Notes: generated by a model not told the origin, from the sequence alone. DNA of 64,000 bases from Pyrodictiaceae archaeon (GCA_027036135.1 JALVSY010000016.1:310001-374000), one strand, 5' to 3'; counted from the stretch's first letter, positions 35,401 through 45,628 are shown. Numbers and translations are program-made.

Positions 35401-36633
35401 ATGCCGTCACGCATCACGGATTATACCAAGTATTTCTCGGACCTAGCAAAATCGATAAAGGCCTCTGATGTGCGCGAGCTCCTAAAGATAGTTGAGCAGG
35501 GTGGAGTAATAAGTCTCGCAGGTGGCTTACCTGACCCAAGGACTTTCCCTAAGAAGGAGATATCGGAGATAGCGGTTGAGGTTATTGAGAAGCATGGTGA
35601 CAAAGCCCTCCAGTATGCCCCCACGAAGGGGGTAAGATTCTTCATAGAGACCGTGAAAGAGTTCTCAGAGAGGCATGGTGTTAAAGTAAACCCTGATGAC
35701 GATGTAATAGTTACTACGGGTAGTCAGCAGGCACTATACCTTGTCGCAAGGACCTTCCTAAACCCAGGCGACTACATAGTAACAGAGGAGCCAACATACC
35801 TAGGCATGCTCAGTGCACTACAAGGCCTCGGCGTGAACTTCATAACTGTTCCGATAGACGAGGATGGTATGAGAACCGATATCCTAGAGGAGAAGCTAAG
35901 GGAGGCAAAGAGCCAAGGAATAAAGCCAAAGATGATCTATACGATACCGACTAGCCATAACCCAGGAGGAACCACGCTGCCAATGGATAGGAGGAAGCAC
36001 TTAATGGAGCTAGCCGAGGAGTACGATCTCATAGTGTTTGAGGACGATCCATACGGCTTCATAACGTTTGAGGAGAGAGATGTAAAGCCGCTCAAGACGC
36101 TAGATGAGAGCGGTAGGGTGGTTTACACTAGTACGATAAGCAAGATACTCTCGCCTGGTATGAGGGTAGGCTGGGTAATAGCCCATAAGGATATTGTGGC
36201 AAAGATAGAGCTAGTCAAGCAGGGCGTAGACTTACACACTCCCTCATTTACACAGTACATAGCAGCTGAGGCAATGAGGAAAGGCATCATTGATAAAAGA
36301 ATACCGTTCATAAAACAGCTCTACCGCGAGAAGAGAGACGCTATGATAGGCGCGCTCCAGGACTACATGCCGGAGGGGGTTAGGTGGACAAGGCCGATAG
36401 GCGGGATGTTCATCTGGGTATGGCTCCCCGAGGACATCAATAGTAGAGAGATGCTAACCATAGCCATTCGGAAAGGCGTAGCATATGTGCCAGGTGATGC
36501 TTTCTACCCTAGAGGAGGCGGCCACAATACGATGAGGCTGAACTTCAGCTACCCAAGCATCGAGGAGATTAGGGAGGGAGTAAAGAGGATAGCTGAGTCA
36601 ATAAAGGAGTACCGAGAGTCTAAGAAGAGCTAG
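35401..36633 (+). CDS. PLP-dependent aminotransferase, class I (LysN/aromatic type)
   Basis: 410 residues. Features: S-L-A-G-G-L-P-D-P-R-T-F-P, L-Q-Y-A-P-T-K-G, S-H-N-P-G-G-T-T, F-E-D-D-P-Y-G, and PLP lysine in S-T-I-S-K-I-L-S-P-G-M-R-V-G-W. Relatives are 2-aminoadipate (LysN) or broad aromatic/multi-substrate aminotransferases. Substrate cannot be set from sequence. Its end overlaps the convergent dehydrogenase-like gene by 14 bases. Confidence 0.9.
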   Translation: MPSRITDYTKYFSDLAKSIKASDVRELLKIVEQGGVISLAGGLPDPRTFPKKEISEIAVEVIEKHGDKALQYAPTKGVRFFIETVKEFSERHGVKVNPDDDVIVTTGSQQALYLVARTFLNPGDYIVTEEPTYLGMLSALQGLGVNFITVPIDEDGMRTDILEEKLREAKSQGIKPKMIYTIPTSHNPGGTTLPMDRRKHLMELAEEYDLIVFEDDPYGFITFEERDVKPLKTLDESGRVVYTSTISKILSPGMRVGWVIAHKDIVAKIELVKQGVDLHTPSFTQYIAAEAMRKGIIDKRIPFIKQLYREKRDAMIGALQDYMPEGVRWTRPIGGMFIWVWLPEDINSREMLTIAIRKGVAYVPGDAFYPRGGGHNTMRLNFSYPSIEEIREGVKRIAESIKEYRESKKS

Positions 36634-37522
36634 CCTCGTAGACAACACCTAGGGCTGGAAGCCCCTCACTAGGCGGTGGAATAAACCCCTTTACGAAAGA
36701 CATGTAGCTGGATAGTACTCTCCAAGCTTTTTTAACAAGTTGTATAGCGCATCCAGCAAACTTCTTTCCTCCAGTAACTCCTACAATCTCAAGGCTTCTT
36801 GCAAAGGGCCTCACCGGTATACCCTTATATGCTATAAGAGGATGCAGAACTAGTATACGCGTCTCGGCCTTTTTCACGGCCTCCTCTACTAGCAATGTAT
36901 CAAAGCTAGCCGCCACGATGGCATCTGAGTCTAGGGTATCAAGGCTCTGAGTTATGGCTAGCCCTAGTTCCCGAATAATCGGATAACTAGCACTATTCTT
37001 CCCAGCAAATACTGCATACTCTATTCCAGTGCTATGGAGCAAGTAGGCTGCTAAGAGGCCATAAATCCCTGAGCCTAGTACCAAGACGCTGCGAGTTTTA
37101 TTCTCTAAGACCCTTAAGGTTTCGCAAGCTAGGGCCGAGTCGAGTAGAATAACATAGCTCGGGTCACGCTGAACAATAACCAAGTGATCTCTGGGTACAA
37201 CAGTATATGGCGAGATAAAGCCATGGCCGATAACGGGAGGCATATAGTTCTCGGAAACTCTTACGAGGCTAACAGGCTTACCCGCTAATGCGGTATTGGA
37301 GCCTATGCCCGCCTCAACAACTACCCCAATACCAGTATATCCAGCGACTACTGGTATATCTACTGGCAATAGTCCTCTCCGTATCGCCTCATCTACACTA
37401 CCCCACCTAGCCCATAGTATCTTGAGCAATACATAGTCTCGTGGGACAACCAGGGGGACATTGTCGACTCTAACTACTCCACCATCTATGACGAGAGCAC
37501 TTACAAGGCCCTCCACGTTCAC
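36620..37522 (-). CDS. MDR-fold (alcohol dehydrogenase-like) protein without zinc ligands
   Basis: 300 residues, shorter than typical MDR enzymes (about 340). An N-terminal GroES-like part (V-V-A-G-Y-T-G-I-G-V-V) and a Rossmann part (V-L-V-L-G-S-G-I-Y-G-L-L-A-A) are visible. The catalytic-zinc Cys/His and the structural four-Cys loop are absent. It may act like quinone- or ketone-reductase MDRs, or be non-catalytic. Divergent from the TIM-barrel gene at 37621. Confidence 0.7.
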   Translation of the reverse strand: MNVEGLVSALVIDGGVVRVDNVPLVVPRDYVLLKILWARWGSVDEAIRRGLLPVDIPVVAGYTGIGVVVEAGIGSNTALAGKPVSLVRVSENYMPPVIGHGFISPYTVVPRDHLVIVQRDPSYVILLDSALACETLRVLENKTRSVLVLGSGIYGLLAAYLLHSTGIEYAVFAGKNSASYPIIRELGLAITQSLDTLDSDAIVAASFDTLLVEEAVKKAETRILVLHPLIAYKGIPVRPFARSLEIVGVTGGKKFAGCAIQLVKKAWRVLSSYMSFVKGFIPPPSEGLPALGVVYEASSS

Positions 37523-37620
37523 CGCCTCATAACCTCTTATTAATAGAAAAGTATACGTGCCATACTTTAACTATGGCCCGCCCCCTTGATAGAGCTAGGA
37601 GAGTAGCTAGGTGAGCCATA

Positions 37621-38448
37621 TTGGCCAAACTGGTCGCGTCTACCCGGATAATACCACTAGATATTGTCGACGCTGTTGAAACACTGCATGCTATGGGCTT
37701 CGAGCTAGTAGATATTAACTATGCCAGCGTCGAGAGAATGAATATTGATTACCCCTCAGTACCCAATACTATGCGGCTTGCACTCTTACAAGCCGTAAGG
37801 GTTGGTGTTAGACCAGTAACCGTGCATGCTCCCTGGGAGGACTACTTCCTATTATACATAGGGCGTGGCCTAGACCATGCTGTTGACGAGGCAAAGATAT
37901 TCCTTGATATAGCTGGGAGCTATGGTGCAGAAATAGTTGTATTCCACGGCTTTAGTTCACGCAGAATAGGTAGTTATAGAGCAGAGTGGGTGAATAAGAG
38001 ATTCTTTGCCGAGCTAGCAGACTATGCGGAGCGTGAGGATCTACCCGTAGTAGCTGTTGAGAACTCTTCTGGAGCTAAGCCGCTTAACAAGATAGAGGCT
38101 CTCAGGAAGCTTGTAAGCCAGATAGATAGCCCCAAGCTCAGAGCATGTATAGACACGGGCCACGCCTTTCTCAATGGCTACTCACTAAGAGCGGCAGACC
38201 ACGCTATCAAGCCACTAGAGCCCGTATGCATACACGTACACGATAACCACGGAGAAAGGGACGAGCACCTTCACATAGGCTGTGGCTCTATAAACTGGCT
38301 AGAAGCACCTAGTGCAGTAAACTTGTCAAAGGCAAGCTATGTCGTGCTAGAATCTGATTGCAGTAGCAACGATGTAGTAGCGTGCAAGGGGCAAGCTATT
38401 ATAGCTGCTAATAATGCCCGTAGTGTTTTAAAAGACTGGCTTACATGA
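37621..38448 (+). CDS. Xylose-isomerase-like TIM barrel (AP endonuclease 2 fold)
   Basis: 275 residues from TTG at 37621. Metal-ligand pattern of the family: V-H-A-P-W, V-V-F-H-G, V-E-N-S-S-G, C-I-D-T-G-H-A, H-V-H-D-N-H-G and L-E-S-D-C. It could be a sugar epimerase/isomerase or endonuclease IV relative. The D-T-G-H and H-V-H-D-N motifs fit both. Function unresolved. Confidence 0.85.
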   Translation: MAKLVASTRIIPLDIVDAVETLHAMGFELVDINYASVERMNIDYPSVPNTMRLALLQAVRVGVRPVTVHAPWEDYFLLYIGRGLDHAVDEAKIFLDIAGSYGAEIVVFHGFSSRRIGSYRAEWVNKRFFAELADYAEREDLPVVAVENSSGAKPLNKIEALRKLVSQIDSPKLRACIDTGHAFLNGYSLRAADHAIKPLEPVCIHVHDNHGERDEHLHIGCGSINWLEAPSAVNLSKASYVVLESDCSSNDVVACKGQAIIAANNARSVLKDWLT

Positions 38449-38494
38449 ATCGATGTGAACGGGCAAAAGCAGATTCATATACATAGTGTGAGGG

Positions 38495-38810
38495 GTGAGG
38501 AAAAACGGTAAACGATAAAGCAGTAGGCATAGGCCTACTAGTCATAGGCATAATAGTTATTCTATTCTATGCAGTAGCTCTCTTCGACCCCGGACTAATA
38601 GGGCTAAGCAACAATTTTAGTGAATTATTGATAAAAATAACAGTATTCATAGCGGTGGCCGCGGTAATGGGTATACTTGCCTGGATAGGATACACATTGG
38701 CAACAACACCGCCTCCTAAGCCAATCGAGGAGATAGAGAAAGAGCTAGAAGAGGAGCTAAAGAAGCTAGAGAAAGAACTCCAAGAGAGTGAGAGAGAGGA
38801 GCAAAAATAG
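38495..38810 (+). CDS. Small two-helix membrane protein with coiled-coil tail; 5' end out of frame
   Basis: The main frame (38508-38810) encodes a transmembrane helix (G-I-G-L-L-V-I-G-I-I-V-I-L-F-Y), a second one (T-V-F-I-A-V-A-A-V-M-G-I-L-A-W-I-G-Y), a Pro-rich hinge and an acidic coiled coil (EEIEKELEEELKKLEKELQE). No ATG, GTG or TTG is in frame before 38628, inside the protein. A GTG at 38495 after a GGGG is one base out of frame across an A5 run (38501-38505). With one A removed it reads M-R-K-T-V-N-D-K-A-V. Function unknown. Confidence 0.6.
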
Positions 38811-38861
38811 CGTTAAAGGCTTAATTCTTTTTGTCGAGAGGTATAGCTCTTCTTCGCTTTT

Positions 38862-40241
38862 TTACTCGGGTGTTATCACCAGTTCTTCATCCTTGTATGC
38901 TATTACTATCATGCTTCCGAGGATAGTTGCTAGCGATACAAGGCTCATGAATCCGAGTAGAGCTGCTCCATTATATATTCCTTCAAGTCTTATGTAAGCT
39001 TTTAATGAGCCGGGGCCTTGTGGCGTCATTACTTGAGTACTTATTGTTGCCCTTTCCAATACACCTTTAGCAGTATAGTAGGCGTTCTCTACAAGAAGTA
39101 TATAACTTATGCCTATACTATAGTGTGGACCAAGTTGCAGCAACATATGTGCTGGGCCAAGGAGTAGATGATGTATCACGGTTCCCCCTCTTGATGGGGC
39201 AAAGAGAAGCCCTGAGTTCGCCAATATATCAAGTAAGACCTTAGAGTCTATAGTATCGCCAGCAGTCAATACTCTGTGCCAGTTAATTATTCCAAGATAT
39301 GCGTTTTCGCCCCCATCACCTATCCAATGAACATTATAGGTCATTGTAACAAAGCTTTTCGGGATATAAGCAAACGAGGTAACAGCTCCTAGTAATAGAA
39401 TTGAGATAAGTACTAAGAGTACAGCCTTTGTTAATAGGCTTAGGCCGCGCCTTAGGTAGTAGAGCGGCGTAAACACTATGAAACCGAAGAGCCTTCTTGC
39501 CGAGGCAAGTTCTTTCAGGGTTGCTAGCCTATGCTTATCTATCAGTATTGGTAAAAATGCTATTCCTGCAACAAAACCGCCTGCATGAGCAAAGAATGCC
39601 ACCGTACTAGATGCTGCAAGGTAAAAACCTTCAAGTACTTGTAGCATGAACCAAAAGAGAATCCATAGAGCTGCTGAAAACTCAAAACAGAATGGCACTA
39701 TGAAGAAGAACATACAAGCGGCTAGTCTTGTACCCGGATAAAGCATTAAGTATGCGCCAAGAACGCCACTTATAGCTCCACTTGCACCTATACTCGGTAT
39801 TGTCAACCCGCTAGGAGATATTATAAACATGAATACAGTGTACACTATTGATGCAATAATCCCACTGATGAGGTAGTGTATTATATACCTTATGTGACCC
39901 ATGCTTCTTTCAACGGCGCGGCCAAAGAGATAAAGGAAATACATATTAAAAAGTATATGAAGTATGTTTGCATGTGTAAACATGGACGTAAATATTCTAT
40001 ATATATATGTAGGGCTGCTGAGCAACCCGAGCGGTATAAAGCCTAGTCTCGATATCCAGGCTTCGCTTGACTGCATAAAGAATGAGGAGGCAGAAGTAAT
40101 CATGTATATTACTACATTTACGCCAATGAGTAAATAGGTCGCCCATGGCGTTTCCCGGGTATAAATTGGCTCCTCCTCGATAGCTATCGGTATCTCGTTA
40201 GTGAATCTAGGCAAACGAGGCTCCTTGTTCAACCTTATCAT
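38862..40241 (-). CDS. Rhomboid intramembrane serine protease with large C-terminal extension
   Basis: 459 residues. Rhomboid signature: H-I-L-F-N-M-Y-F-L-Y-L-F-G, catalytic Ser154 in G-A-S-G, and His219 in H-A-G-G-F-V-A-G. The core (residues 30-240) is followed by a further helix near 265-290, an exterior-looking domain of about 130 residues and a last helix near 430-450. This C-terminal part is not recognised and could select substrates. Monocistronic, convergent with the small membrane protein. Confidence 0.92.
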   Translation of the reverse strand: MIRLNKEPRLPRFTNEIPIAIEEEPIYTRETPWATYLLIGVNVVIYMITSASSFFMQSSEAWISRLGFIPLGLLSSPTYIYRIFTSMFTHANILHILFNMYFLYLFGRAVERSMGHIRYIIHYLISGIIASIVYTVFMFIISPSGLTIPSIGASGAISGVLGAYLMLYPGTRLAACMFFFIVPFCFEFSAALWILFWFMLQVLEGFYLAASSTVAFFAHAGGFVAGIAFLPILIDKHRLATLKELASARRLFGFIVFTPLYYLRRGLSLLTKAVLLVLISILLLGAVTSFAYIPKSFVTMTYNVHWIGDGGENAYLGIINWHRVLTAGDTIDSKVLLDILANSGLLFAPSRGGTVIHHLLLGPAHMLLQLGPHYSIGISYILLVENAYYTAKGVLERATISTQVMTPQGPGSLKAYIRLEGIYNGAALLGFMSLVSLATILGSMIVIAYKDEELVITPE

Positions 40242-40437
40242 TCTCCGTGTCTTGGCTGCAGCCAGTACCCGTCTTGTGACAAAGCCTTAAGGAACCATTT
40301 TATTGATAATGCTCCTTTCTCCTCTTTCTCTTCTCAATAGTTACCTGGTTAATTATTGTTGTAAGCGTTATAGCGTTTAATTACTCCAGGGCACAGTGTA
40401 GTACTAAGCAACTAGGCTATAGGGGCGGTGAAGCAAC

Positions 40438-41811
40438 TTGAGCGAGTTCGGAGACCTCTTATCCAGAGCAGTTAGTGAAGCCTCGCGCCTAGGCGTAGAT
40501 TTCGCCGACTTCCGGCTGGAGAGAACTAGGTTTATGCTAATAGATCGACGCGATGAGGCAACTAGCATATCATCTGGCTACGACTATGGTGTCGCTGTAA
40601 GAGTATTCATTAAGGGCTCGATGGGCTTCGCGTTCACGACGAGGCTCACGACCGATTCTATCATTAATGCCCTTAGACGTGCATATTCTATGGCGAAGGC
40701 TGTAAAGGGTAACCTGCCTAGCCCGGTGACGATGGATCCGGCCGAGGATTATTATGAGGCGCCTGTTAAGAGAAGCATACTTGATGTACCCGTTGACCAG
40801 AAAGTTAAGGATCTACTAGAGTTTGACAAGATTATTTCTTCGAAGCCGGAAGTCAAGTCCAGAACGATACGCTACGTAGAGCGTGTTGAGGAAAGGCACT
40901 ATGCCAGTACCGAGGAGAGATATCTCTCCGAGAAACGTGAGCTAGTCTATGTATATGCCTCGGTTTTTGGGCTGCGCGAAGGCGTACGCGCGTCAGCACA
41001 CATAGTTAAGGGTACGATAAAGGGCTATGTAGTATGGGACAAGTATCCTCTCGAGGAAGCCGCGAAAGAGCTACTAAACAGGTTAGAGGTGCAGCTCCGC
41101 GCAAAGACGCCTAAGCCGGGTAACTACCCGGTAGTCCTAGCCCCTGAGGCGCTCGGGGTATTCGTTCACGAGGCCTTCGGGCACCTAGCTGAGGCGGACC
41201 TAGTTGCAGCTGGGAGTGTGCTAAGAGACAAGAGAGGTAAACAAGTAGCGTCGAGCCTCGTAACCATAGTAGATGACCCTACACTGGACGATGGATTCGG
41301 TACAATAAAGTACGACGACGAGGGGGTACGCACAGCGCGTGCAACTATAGTAGAGAGGGGGATCCACAAGGATATCATGACCGACCGCGTGCACGCAGCA
41401 CTATTTGATGTAGACCCGACTGGTAATGGTAGGGCAGAGTCATTTCGTTATACTCCACTTGTCCGGATGAGGAACACGGTTATGTTGCCAGGCGACTATA
41501 GCGTTGAGGAGATTTTCCGCGACATAAAGTTTGGGTATTATATTGTAGCGACCGGAGGAGGCCAGACAAACCTTGATGGGAGCTTCCAAGTAGGCATAGA
41601 GGAGGCCTACGAGATAGTTAATGGTGAGATAGGAGAATCTGTGAGAAACCTAAGCATAGCAGGAAACACGCTAGAGACGCTCTTCAACATAGACGCTGTG
41701 GGCAAGGACTTCCAACTATTCTACGGGAGATGCGGCAAGGGCCAACTAGTATATGTGTCGGATGGAGGCCCCCATGTACGAGTCAAGAAAATGACTGTTG
41801 GTGGGAGATAA
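40438..41811 (+). CDS. tldD: TldD family metalloprotease
   Basis: 457 residues from TTG at 40438. Catalytic motif H-E-A-F-G-H-L-A-E-A-D (HExxxH) at about residues 242-252. TldD pairs with TldE to cleave unfolded or modified peptides. The partner gene is 51 bases downstream. Confidence 0.94.
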   Translation: MSEFGDLLSRAVSEASRLGVDFADFRLERTRFMLIDRRDEATSISSGYDYGVAVRVFIKGSMGFAFTTRLTTDSIINALRRAYSMAKAVKGNLPSPVTMDPAEDYYEAPVKRSILDVPVDQKVKDLLEFDKIISSKPEVKSRTIRYVERVEERHYASTEERYLSEKRELVYVYASVFGLREGVRASAHIVKGTIKGYVVWDKYPLEEAAKELLNRLEVQLRAKTPKPGNYPVVLAPEALGVFVHEAFGHLAEADLVAAGSVLRDKRGKQVASSLVTIVDDPTLDDGFGTIKYDDEGVRTARATIVERGIHKDIMTDRVHAALFDVDPTGNGRAESFRYTPLVRMRNTVMLPGDYSVEEIFRDIKFGYYIVATGGGQTNLDGSFQVGIEEAYEIVNGEIGESVRNLSIAGNTLETLFNIDAVGKDFQLFYGRCGKGQLVYVSDGGPHVRVKKMTVGGR

Positions 41812-41862
41812 TCTCTCAGCCTTGTATTTATCCATGTACCTAGTTGGATCTCCGGTATAAAC

Positions 41863-43248
41863 ATGTCCGAGAGGTGGTTTGGCGCATTGTCGCGGAGAAT
41901 AGAGCCCATAGAGCTAGCCGTCCTCGCAGTTAGGTGGGCTATCCACGAGGGTGCTACCGAGGCAGAGGCCTTCACCCTTGTTGAGAGAGGATACAAGGTA
42001 AGCCTCAGAGCTAATAGGATTAGCAGTCTCGAGGTAGTGGACGACGCGGGTATTGGGATAAGAGTAGCTGTTGGTAAGAAGCTTGGCTTCAGCTACGTTA
42101 CTGGCCTTGACCGCGACTCTGTGAGAGAAGCTGTTCGCAATGCTGTCAAGCAGGCAAGAGCCGCTCCCGAGGACAGAGAGTGGAGGGGACTACCAGAGCC
42201 CAGCCCTAGTTACCCAGAGCCCAGGAACATGTATAGCCCTGCTCTGGCATACATGGAGTCCTCAACGGTTCTCGAGAACGCCAAGTACATGCTCGACAAA
42301 GCGCTAGAGACAAAGGGCGTGCAGGTAGTAGGAGGAGGAACTGGTGTATATATCGTTGAGAGAGCTGTAACAAACAGTAACGGGGTCTACAGAGTAGACT
42401 CAGGAACAATGGCTTTCGCAGCAATAGATGTCCTCGTGCAGAGCAATGGAATAACCACGCCCGCTATCTACGAGCTTAGCTCAAGCCGTGTATCATTCCC
42501 AAGCCTCGACCATGTAGTTGAGAAGGCTATAGAGAAGGCGAAGCAGTGCACAAAGCGGGCAGAGGGAGTCACGACAGGCAAGTATACAGTCGTGCTTAGC
42601 CCCGGCGTGCTCTATGAACTCCTAGCGCCTACGGTTCTTTACTCACTTAGAGGAGACATAGCGGTTCAGGGAAGGAGCTTTTACGCTGACAAGATTGGTC
42701 AGCAACATCTCTCCGAGAAGATAACAATAGTGGACGACGGTGTCCTCAAAGGAGGTGATAACACGTGGAGATTCGACGGCGAAGGTGTGGCTACCTCCCG
42801 TAAGGTTCTCGTAGAGAAGGGTGTAGTCAAGGGCTTCATCTACGACACATACTGGGGGCGAAGAGCAGGGAAAGAGAGCACTGGTAACGCTGTTAGGGCT
42901 GGCTATGCCTCAAAACCATCACCAGGATTCACTAACATAATAGTGGAGCAAGGCGATGCATCACCCGACGAGCTGTTAGAGGGAAGAGTACTCGTAATTT
43001 ACCAGGTGCAGGGAGCCCATACAGCTAACTCCGATACGGGCGAGTACAGCGTATTGGCGAACCCTGCTATCCTCTATGAGAACGGCGAGCCTAAGGGATG
43101 GGTCCAAGGGGCTGTTATATCAGGCAACATGTACAAGGAGATAATGAATAACGTGGAGCTGGTAGGGAAGCTAGTAGAGAAGCCTTATCCAGGCGTCTAT
43201 ATGCCCTGGATAAGGCTGAGCGAGATAACTGTTGCGACGAAGAGCTAG
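41863..43248 (+). CDS. pmbA: TldE/PmbA family protein
   Basis: 461 residues. Same fold as TldD without HExxxH (corresponding region reads V-L-Y-E-L-L-A-P-T-V), as expected for the non-catalytic partner. C-terminal G-A-H-T-A-N-S-D-T-G-E-Y-S-V is typical. Its stop overlaps the convergent gene at 43245 by four bases. Confidence 0.94.
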   Translation: MSERWFGALSRRIEPIELAVLAVRWAIHEGATEAEAFTLVERGYKVSLRANRISSLEVVDDAGIGIRVAVGKKLGFSYVTGLDRDSVREAVRNAVKQARAAPEDREWRGLPEPSPSYPEPRNMYSPALAYMESSTVLENAKYMLDKALETKGVQVVGGGTGVYIVERAVTNSNGVYRVDSGTMAFAAIDVLVQSNGITTPAIYELSSSRVSFPSLDHVVEKAIEKAKQCTKRAEGVTTGKYTVVLSPGVLYELLAPTVLYSLRGDIAVQGRSFYADKIGQQHLSEKITIVDDGVLKGGDNTWRFDGEGVATSRKVLVEKGVVKGFIYDTYWGRRAGKESTGNAVRAGYASKPSPGFTNIIVEQGDASPDELLEGRVLVIYQVQGAHTANSDTGEYSVLANPAILYENGEPKGWVQGAVISGNMYKEIMNNVELVGKLVEKPYPGVYMPWIRLSEITVATKS

Positions 43249-44003
43249 CAAAGGTACTCAGCACTATACATTGATGGAGAGTAGAACATGTATTTTATCA
43301 CGAGTACTCCCTGGGTCTTACATGCTTTTTCAATATCGCTCCTGAGCTGTGCGGCTAGCCTCGCATACTTGAATACAGCCTCCATCACTGTCTCCTTGAA
43401 GTAGGCTAGAGGAGCGTGGCTGTCAAGTATCGTTTTCCTTACATAGGCGGGATCCGGTACAACAACAATGCGTTCGCCGCCTGGGTAAATGCTCTCTGAG
43501 CTGAGCCCAGAAACTGCTAGTAAGAAGAGACTCCTGGGTACAAGGATCTTTGCCTTTTTAGCCGGGTTAATCACTACATGTTGCCCGGGGATTCTGAGAA
43601 GGCCCGACTTGTACCACCTAGTCATCTCGCCCTGTTGGGACGACATAGCGAGGACTGCACCAGCTAGGATAGGCTCGGCTATGAAGACTTGGTCGCCGCT
43701 GGAGAGGGATTCCTCAAATGCTGCTAGGGCTTCTACCTCGTCTTGCAACTCGTAGAAGGTTTTCCTCCAACGAGGTGTAGCTAAGGGCTCGGCCTCCTCT
43801 ACTAGGTCTACTAGGTCATAGTATGCTGCGACAACGTAGTCGTAGACGGGGTCGTAACCTGATATGTGGGCAGCGGCTATAGCAGCGAATAAGTAATTGA
43901 ATGGCTTGTCTTGAAGCTTGTACCCTGCACGGCTTAGCTTCTCCATCACCGTATCTAGGTAGGGTCGCAACCACTCCTCGGGCTCGCCAACGCCTATCTC
44001 CAA
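43245..44003 (-). CDS. Unrecognised cytoplasmic protein
   Basis: 252 residues, not recognised. Mostly helical N-terminal half (A-A-I-A-A-A-H-I-S-G-Y-D-P-V-Y-D-Y) and a strand-rich middle (I-L-V-P-R-S-L-F-L-L-A, R-I-V-V-V-P-D-P). No signal peptide. Divergent from the ABC transporter binding protein. Confidence 0.6.
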   Translation of the reverse strand: MEIGVGEPEEWLRPYLDTVMEKLSRAGYKLQDKPFNYLFAAIAAAHISGYDPVYDYVVAAYYDLVDLVEEAEPLATPRWRKTFYELQDEVEALAAFEESLSSGDQVFIAEPILAGAVLAMSSQQGEMTRWYKSGLLRIPGQHVVINPAKKAKILVPRSLFLLAVSGLSSESIYPGGERIVVVPDPAYVRKTILDSHAPLAYFKETVMEAVFKYARLAAQLRSDIEKACKTQGVLVIKYMFYSPSMYSAEYLC

Positions 44004-44253
44004 GCCTCCTTAATCCCTCCTTCCTTGCCGTCCACGCTAGTAGCCCCCGCTAGGCTAAAGTAGTATAGCCAGTTCTGCGAGCAATAAAGAGCTAGTATAA
44101 CTGGAGACAGATATTGCAGAATTGATTAACCTACGGCATACTGGTTTTAAACCCTTCTCTAATCCGGTGTGTTGAATGGTAAAAGAGAGTGTTCATTCAA
44201 CGCTCTTTAGCCCGTGAAGAGCTATAGGTGTGGGGTGTCGCTAATTGCGCGCA

Positions 44254-45618
44254 ATGGATGGGCGTAGGATTGCTGCGCTAGTAGCGATAATAGTTATAGT
44301 AGTCGCTATAGGTGTTGGATTAGCTCTCTTTAAGCCTTGGGGCGGCAAGAAAGGGATAGTACTTAAGATAGTTACGAGGCTCTCGCCAGAAGAGCAGAAA
44401 GAAATCAGACAAGCATTCTTATCGAGCAAGATAGCTAAGGAATACCACATAAAGGATGTAGAGTTCACTAAGGTTGACTATAGCCTCTGGAAACAATTAG
44501 CGCTCAGTGGGAAAGTAGACCTATTCTTCATAGGAGAAAAGGTTGTCTATGATCGTCTCTGTAAGGAGGGCGCTTTCGTCCCCATAACAATGGATAAGCT
44601 CGTCAGCATAATTAATGGGCTTAAGCCCCAGTTTGTTGGGAGAGGTGCTAAGGGCAATATCTGCTGGGTAGCTGTGGGCCAAGCAGTCTATGGCTACATA
44701 GTAAACAATAACTTCTTGAAACAATATGGTTTACCAAAGCCGGTGAAGTGGGGCAGTCTCGAGAACCCTGTTTATCTCAAGCCCTTGCTCAGCCACGCCT
44801 ACACGGTATCCTTTCCGAGGCCCACGAAGAGCGGCACAGCTAGAACAACGATGCACGGTATACTACAGATATATGGCTGGGATGATGGATGGCGCCTACT
44901 AACAGTCATAGGAATGGAGGCTGGTATTGTCGATAGCTCTGAGAAGGCCAGAGACCAGGCAGCAGAGGGCATAGTGGGTGTGGCGCCAGCCTACATAGGC
45001 TATGGAATTGAGGCCGAAAAGGAGGGCAAGGGAGCAGTATTCGAGATACCAAGAGGCGAGGGAATAGCATATATCTCGCCAGTAGCGCTTGCAAAGAAGG
45101 CCCCTCACCCAAGAGAGGCTCAAGCCTTCATACTATGGTTACTGAGCCCTGACGGCCAGAGAACAATTGCCAAGCTCTTCTACTATTTGCCGGTGAGGAA
45201 CATTACCGGGATAAGTTGGGTCAGGGAAGTATATCAGAAAATGAAAGGAAACATATTCCAATACAACCGCACACTCGCGGAGAAAGTTGACCTAGCAGCA
45301 ACAACTTACTTCGAGGCAGCAATAGCTGATAGCGATGCCAACGCCCTGCTCAAGGAGATAGGACAGCTAGCCGCACAGCTAATGGAGAAGGGGAAGCTGA
45401 GCAAGAACCAGTGGCTCAGAATAGTTGAGCAACTAGCGCCCTTAACAATAAAGGATCCATGGACAGGTAAGCAAGTCAAGTTTACACTTGAGTACGCAGA
45501 GAAGATAAACAACAAGCTTCAGAACAATGCGGACCGGGACAAGTTCTACAACGCTGTCAAATCCGCTGCTATCAACACATATAAGAAGGTTCTAGAGGAG
45601 CTCAAGAGCATGAGCTAA
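44254..45618 (+). CDS. ABC transporter extracellular binding protein
   Basis: 454 residues from ATG 44254; TTG at 44245 would add three. An N-terminal membrane anchor (residues 4-26) precedes a type-2 periplasmic-binding fold: G-K-V-D-L-F-F-I-G, P-V-K-W-G-S-L-E-N-P, P-T-K-S-G-T-A-R-T-T and I-S-P-V-A-L-A-K-K-A-P-H-P. The last two are like iron(III)/thiamine/sulfate-type binding proteins. Substrate unknown. Followed after 10 bases by the permease. Confidence 0.88.
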   Translation: MDGRRIAALVAIIVIVVAIGVGLALFKPWGGKKGIVLKIVTRLSPEEQKEIRQAFLSSKIAKEYHIKDVEFTKVDYSLWKQLALSGKVDLFFIGEKVVYDRLCKEGAFVPITMDKLVSIINGLKPQFVGRGAKGNICWVAVGQAVYGYIVNNNFLKQYGLPKPVKWGSLENPVYLKPLLSHAYTVSFPRPTKSGTARTTMHGILQIYGWDDGWRLLTVIGMEAGIVDSSEKARDQAAEGIVGVAPAYIGYGIEAEKEGKGAVFEIPRGEGIAYISPVALAKKAPHPREAQAFILWLLSPDGQRTIAKLFYYLPVRNITGISWVREVYQKMKGNIFQYNRTLAEKVDLAATTYFEAAIADSDANALLKEIGQLAAQLMEKGKLSKNQWLRIVEQLAPLTIKDPWTGKQVKFTLEYAEKINNKLQNNADRDKFYNAVKSAAINTYKKVLEELKSMS

Positions 45619-45628
45619 GGAAGTAGCG

